DNA of 64,000 nucleotides, from positions 78,394-142,393 of the forward strand of contig JABVXU010000113.1 of the NCBI GenBank assembly GCA_013365365.1. Direction: 5' to 3'. The stretch is from Cruorifilaria tuberocauda. Lineage: Eukaryota; Nematoda; Chromadorea; Rhabditida; Onchocercidae. A program made the translations under genes and the position numbers. The notes beneath the pieces were generated by a model that was not told the DNA's origin, ran no database searches, and saw only the letters and a list, made by a program, of their open reading frames with translations. Below are positions 60,502-64,000 of the stretch, one piece after another. Each line of letters starts with the position of its first letter. Positions within the stretch are counted from its first letter, which is position 1.

Positions 60502-63500
60502 TCACCGGAAGTATCGAATGATGTCATGCCAAAAGCAAGCTTTCATGTTTTCAAAACGATCAAAGCATGGAAGAAATGATAAATCCAATTGTGTCACTTG
60601 GCCTAAAACAAAATAATAAATAAATATATCAAAAATAAAAATTAGAAAAAAAAAGAAGAAAGCTAAAAAAAGCATTGATTGACATAACTTTTTGTGTTGT
60701 GAAAAAGGAAAAATGAAATTATAAAATAAATAATAAATTTTTTGGAATTGTAAAAAATAAAAATTTTATTTTATTTTTTCAAATAAATAAAATAAATTAT
60801 AGCAAATAGAATGATATCAGTGAATTAAATTAAAAAAATATTGTCAAAAATATTTATATTCGCACATTTAATAGTACAACGAATTTAAAATTATTGATAA
60901 AATAAAGAAAAATCAATAACTAAATCGTTGTATTCTACAAAATCAATAACAAAATCGTTGTATCCTACAAAATCATTATCAAAATCGTTGTATCCTACAA
61001 AATCATTATCAAAATTGTTGTATTCTAGAAAATCATTATCAAAATCGTTGTATCCTACACAATCATTATCAAAATCGTTGTATCCTACAAAATCATTATC
61101 AAAATTGTTGTATTCTAGAAAATTAATATCCTTGTATTTTCGACTAAAAAATTTTTAAGTATATTAATTTGAATTTAATATATTAATTTGAAATGCGATA
61201 ATTTTAAATTAATTACTGAAAAGGAATTTTTGGACTTATTAATAAATTCGAATATTTTTTTAAATTAAATTTTTAATTATTTGATTTTCAGACAATTCCA
61301 GTATATGTAAAAAAATTTTTATTAGCTAATTAAGCGGCAAATTTATTACTTACTGCTAAATTATTAAAACATTGAGAAATAATATCAATTCATGAAAGGA
61401 TTCATGAAAGTTGTAAAGTTAAATAAAATTTTATTAATTTAATCATTAAAAAAACTTGAAAACTTAATTACCAGGCCTTTGATCACAAAATGTAAGACAT
61501 TTTGCGCCAGCTAACGTTGTCGTCATACCATTCCGTAAACAACACGGCCTATGATCACGACCTTGCGCAGCGCAAAATTGCATCTCTTTCATTGCTTTCA
61601 TTGGACATGGATCTTGGTGTAAATACATTAGCATTAGCTAAAATAAAACTTTAAGTTTACTTTTTAAAGTTCATTTAAGTCCTTTAAGTTTACTTTTTAA
61701 GTTCGCTACAATATTTTGGTATAAAATGTATGTTGTCATGAATAGAATGTTTATCATGATGAAATCTAACTATTAACTTTAAAATGGTTACGAGGAAAGG
61801 ACGAGAAGGTAAGTGTGTCAAATGATTTGAAATACCTTTTGAAAATGCAACGATTACATCATAATTAAAGTCTTAAATATTGTTACTGTCAAGTCATGTA
61901 ACGCAAAGGTATGGCAAATAAAACAGGTAAATGATGAAATTTCTGCAATTTCTCAAATTTTTAATTTACAATTTTGTTTTCTAAAATTATTTATCAATTC
62001 GAATTGTTCAAAAAATTTTTATTTTTCTTTTTTGAAATTATTCATTAATTTTTTGTTTTTTTTTTTTAAAAACCAAAATATATGAAAATCATACAGTTTG
62101 TTGATTGTAAGAATTAAAATTGCATTTATTAAGACATGCATCCGGTAATTGTCGATCCATGCAACACTCCAGAAATGCTTCATTTGGATCCTGAAATTTT
62201 GAAATTTTTATTTAAATTAAAAGTTCCAAAAAGTATTTATTGTGAATTAATAAAGCATAATTATAATTAAATGCGAATAATCGGTTTATCTGTTTTATGT
62301 TAACTATCTATACTAAATTGTAAACAACAATAATCATAAACAAAATACTATATAGTTATAATCTGAAAAAAAAAAGAATTACTGACTTAAAAATATTTAG
62401 AAATTTCAATTTTGAACAATTTTAAAATTCTAAACTTGTTTACAACTAAATGAAAAACTTTATCAGATAGCTTAATGTTATTATACTTTATACTCTTTAG
62501 TAATAAGTATATATCATTACTCTTATGTGAATTTATTCAGAAAAATACCAATAGCATTGTAAAAATTTTAACAAACTTTAATTATATTTATTTATTACAA
62601 CTTGTTTATTGTTTATTATAGCTATTAATTGTGCTTATAAGTTAAGTTGCACATAGATTAACTTAAAAGCGTAATTATATTACTTATTTTTTAATTTGAA
62701 AATTTAAAATTTTAAATTACAGAATTTTTAACGCATGCATTTATGCATGCTATAATAGGAATGCAAACCAAAGCACAAATAGTAAAATAAAAACAAACCT
62801 AAATATAGTTTGTACTGCAAATTATAAAAACTCATTGAAGTTATTAACCATAATTCAATAGGTAAATACATACCGAATATCCATATTTCCGGAATTAAAT
62901 ATAATTTATTAAATGCAGTAACCGGAACCGGATAGTAATTTACCTGAAATATTTGTCCTTTTATTGGAAGTTCAGCAGCTGTTGGTGATGCCATGGCAAG
63001 TGCTCGTCCTTCATCCAATACTCTCAATGGTACAGCTTTCCTGTAAAGTAATTGTAAAGTAATTAATTCATTAATCTAATTTTCTCAGACTGATAATGAC
63101 TTTGCAAGTTTTACATATTGCATGAATTAAAAAAAAAAAAAAATTATCAGGAATATACCCAAATTTCAATTGATGTAATGGTATAAGCATTGGTGGCTCA
63201 TGCGACTTCTTATCAAACGGTATTTGTAAGCTAGTTGACCACTGTTGACCATTGTCCAGCAATGATAGCTTCATGTTCTTAGATGCTCGAGCTCTTAGCT
63301 TATAACAACCATACTGTCCACAACCGTAGGATGGAGCACAATGGCAAACCATTGGGTGTGCTACAGGTATTGGATGACAGTATGCCATTCCAGCACAAAT
63401 TCCATTTGCATAACACTGCAGCATTTAACTTACATCACTTTGATAACTTTAAGAACTGTTCATTTCCTTTAAAGATATTATACTTTTTCTATTATGTTTA

Positions 63501-64000
63501 CTTTAAATTAATCGATTAATTAATTCTGAAGAAATTTAATGAAATTTCATTAACTTAAATCTTTAAGTATTAAATGAACATATTAAAAGATATTAGAAAG
63601 AATATTGAAATAAGTAATAATAAGCTTTTTTTTTTAATTTTTTATAATTATTATTTTTTATTTATTACTTTAATTACTTTAATTTTTTAATTTCATTATT
63701 TTAATTATTACTTTAATTTTTTATTATTTATTTAGTACTTTAATAATTATAAAATTTAAATCCAAAATTTAAATATGTAAATAAGTAAATTAAATTTAAA
63801 TATATAAAAAAAAAATTTAAACATAAAATTAAACATAAATAAACATAAATATAAAATATAAATTGAAATATGAATTAAATTATAAATTAAATTAAAAATT
63901 TAAGTTAAATTAAAAATTAAATTATAATTAAATTATAAATTAAATATAAATAATTAAATATAATGAATTAAATATAATTATTACCTTGGTTTTTATTATT
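60502..64000 (-). CDS. Secreted DB-module protein (5' end outside the window)
   Basis: Exons: a possible 64000-63985 piece ending at GTAATA, then 63415-63159, 63040-62944, 62190-62095, 61637-61472, 60602-60502. All five firm exons agree in phase, giving about 239 residues. The first is cysteine-rich (CYANGICAGMAYCHP, MVCHCAPSYGCGQYGCYK). The last three form a DB module, a nematode-specific cysteine domain: FLECCMDRQLPDACLNKC, FCAAQGRDHRPCCLR, CLTFCDQRPGQ, LPCFDRFENMKACF. The spacing of CC, CxxxC, GRDHxxCC, CLxxC and the final CF is typical of the family. DB-module proteins are secreted or membrane-tethered extracellular proteins; molecular roles are largely unknown. A signal peptide should lie beyond 64000. 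Some DB proteins pair with immunoglobulin-superfamily partners, but nothing here shows that. Confidence 0.88.
60910..61126. repeat. 30-bp minisatellite, seven copies, in an intron of the DB-module gene
   Basis: Unit AAAATCATTATCAAAATCGT followed by TGTATCCTAC with few substitutions; alternating copies carry TATTCTAG instead, suggesting expansion of a 60- or 90-bp higher-order unit. It produces a spurious + strand frame of repeated SLSKSLYPT. Confidence 0.95.
63416..63984. other. Low-complexity AT tract, probable intron of the DB-module gene
   Basis: About 570 bp of nearly pure A/T with reiterated ATTAAATTTAAA and TTTAATTACTTTAATT units from 63600 on. It ends at TTACCTTGG, which is a CCAAG/GTAATA donor on the minus strand. 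Confidence 0.55.

Noticed and set aside
60928..61158. Plus-strand frame with repeated SLSKSLYPT
   Set aside because: It is the translation of a 30-bp intronic minisatellite, antisense to the DB-module gene.
1..64000. tRNA, rRNA, bacterial endosymbiont (Wolbachia-type) insertions, CRISPR arrays
   Set aside because: I looked for tRNA-like T-arms, operon-style intron-free ORFs and regularly spaced palindromic repeats and found none convincing; a covariance-model scan would be decisive for RNAs.

Overview
The window is nuclear DNA of a nematode, most likely a clade III (filaria-type) species. The DNA is strongly AT-rich. Genes are split by many introns of roughly 50 bp to 1 kb with nematode-type acceptors (TTTCAG, TTTTAG). 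Several genes have an acceptor just upstream of the start codon with no visible upstream exon, as expected for spliced-leader trans-splicing. The protein content (DB module, ShKT domain, divergent Cys-loop channels, UNC-23/BAG2) also fits a nematode. I see no bacterial, viral or organellar DNA and no CRISPR array. I assembled the gene models by eye from translated exons, donor/acceptor sites and reading-frame phase; for most genes the summed exons stay in frame from ATG to stop.

Layout. 1-0.3 kb: a possible 3' end of an unknown + strand gene. 2.0-7.6 kb (-): WDR20, a 13-exon WD-repeat cofactor of USP12/USP46 deubiquitinases. 11.2-16.7 kb (-): BAG2/UNC-23 cochaperone with a 14-nt first coding exon. 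16.7-19.6 kb: a divergent intergenic region with several tandem duplications. 19.6-24.3 kb (+): CHK1 checkpoint kinase, with E2F-like sites upstream. 26.1-29.2 kb (-): a SIRT2-type deacetylase. 31.2-36.5 kb (-): nuclear-pore membrane protein NDC1. 37.5-38.3 kb (-): SmD3. 39.4-41.2 kb (-): a borealin-like chromosomal-passenger subunit. 42.5-43.2 kb (+): ribosomal protein L38.

43.8-57.7 kb (-): a Cys-loop ligand-gated channel subunit whose 8.8-kb second intron contains two complete or near-complete genes on the other strand. One encodes a small secreted EGF plus ShKT protein (51.8-53.0 kb); the other encodes a THAP4/nitrobindin-type beta-barrel (54.5-56.9 kb). The nitrobindin stop codon lies 18 bp from a 45-bp channel exon on the opposite strand. 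57.7-60.5 kb: micro- and minisatellites. 60.5-64.0 kb (-): a DB-module secreted protein cut by the window end.

Functional themes. Several genes act in the nucleus or in cell division: CHK1, borealin, NDC1 and SmD3, plus SIRT2, whose vertebrate counterpart also acts in mitosis. Borealin, SmD3, NDC1 and SIRT2 lie head-to-tail on the minus strand, which may be a loose operon. The right third is different: neuronal/secreted, nematode-specific proteins in a more repetitive setting. The most unusual structures are the nested gene arrangement, the mixed pore signature of the channel, a 26-bp fully pairing hairpin inside the same intron, and the nitrobindin-like protein that seems to lack the heme-binding histidine.
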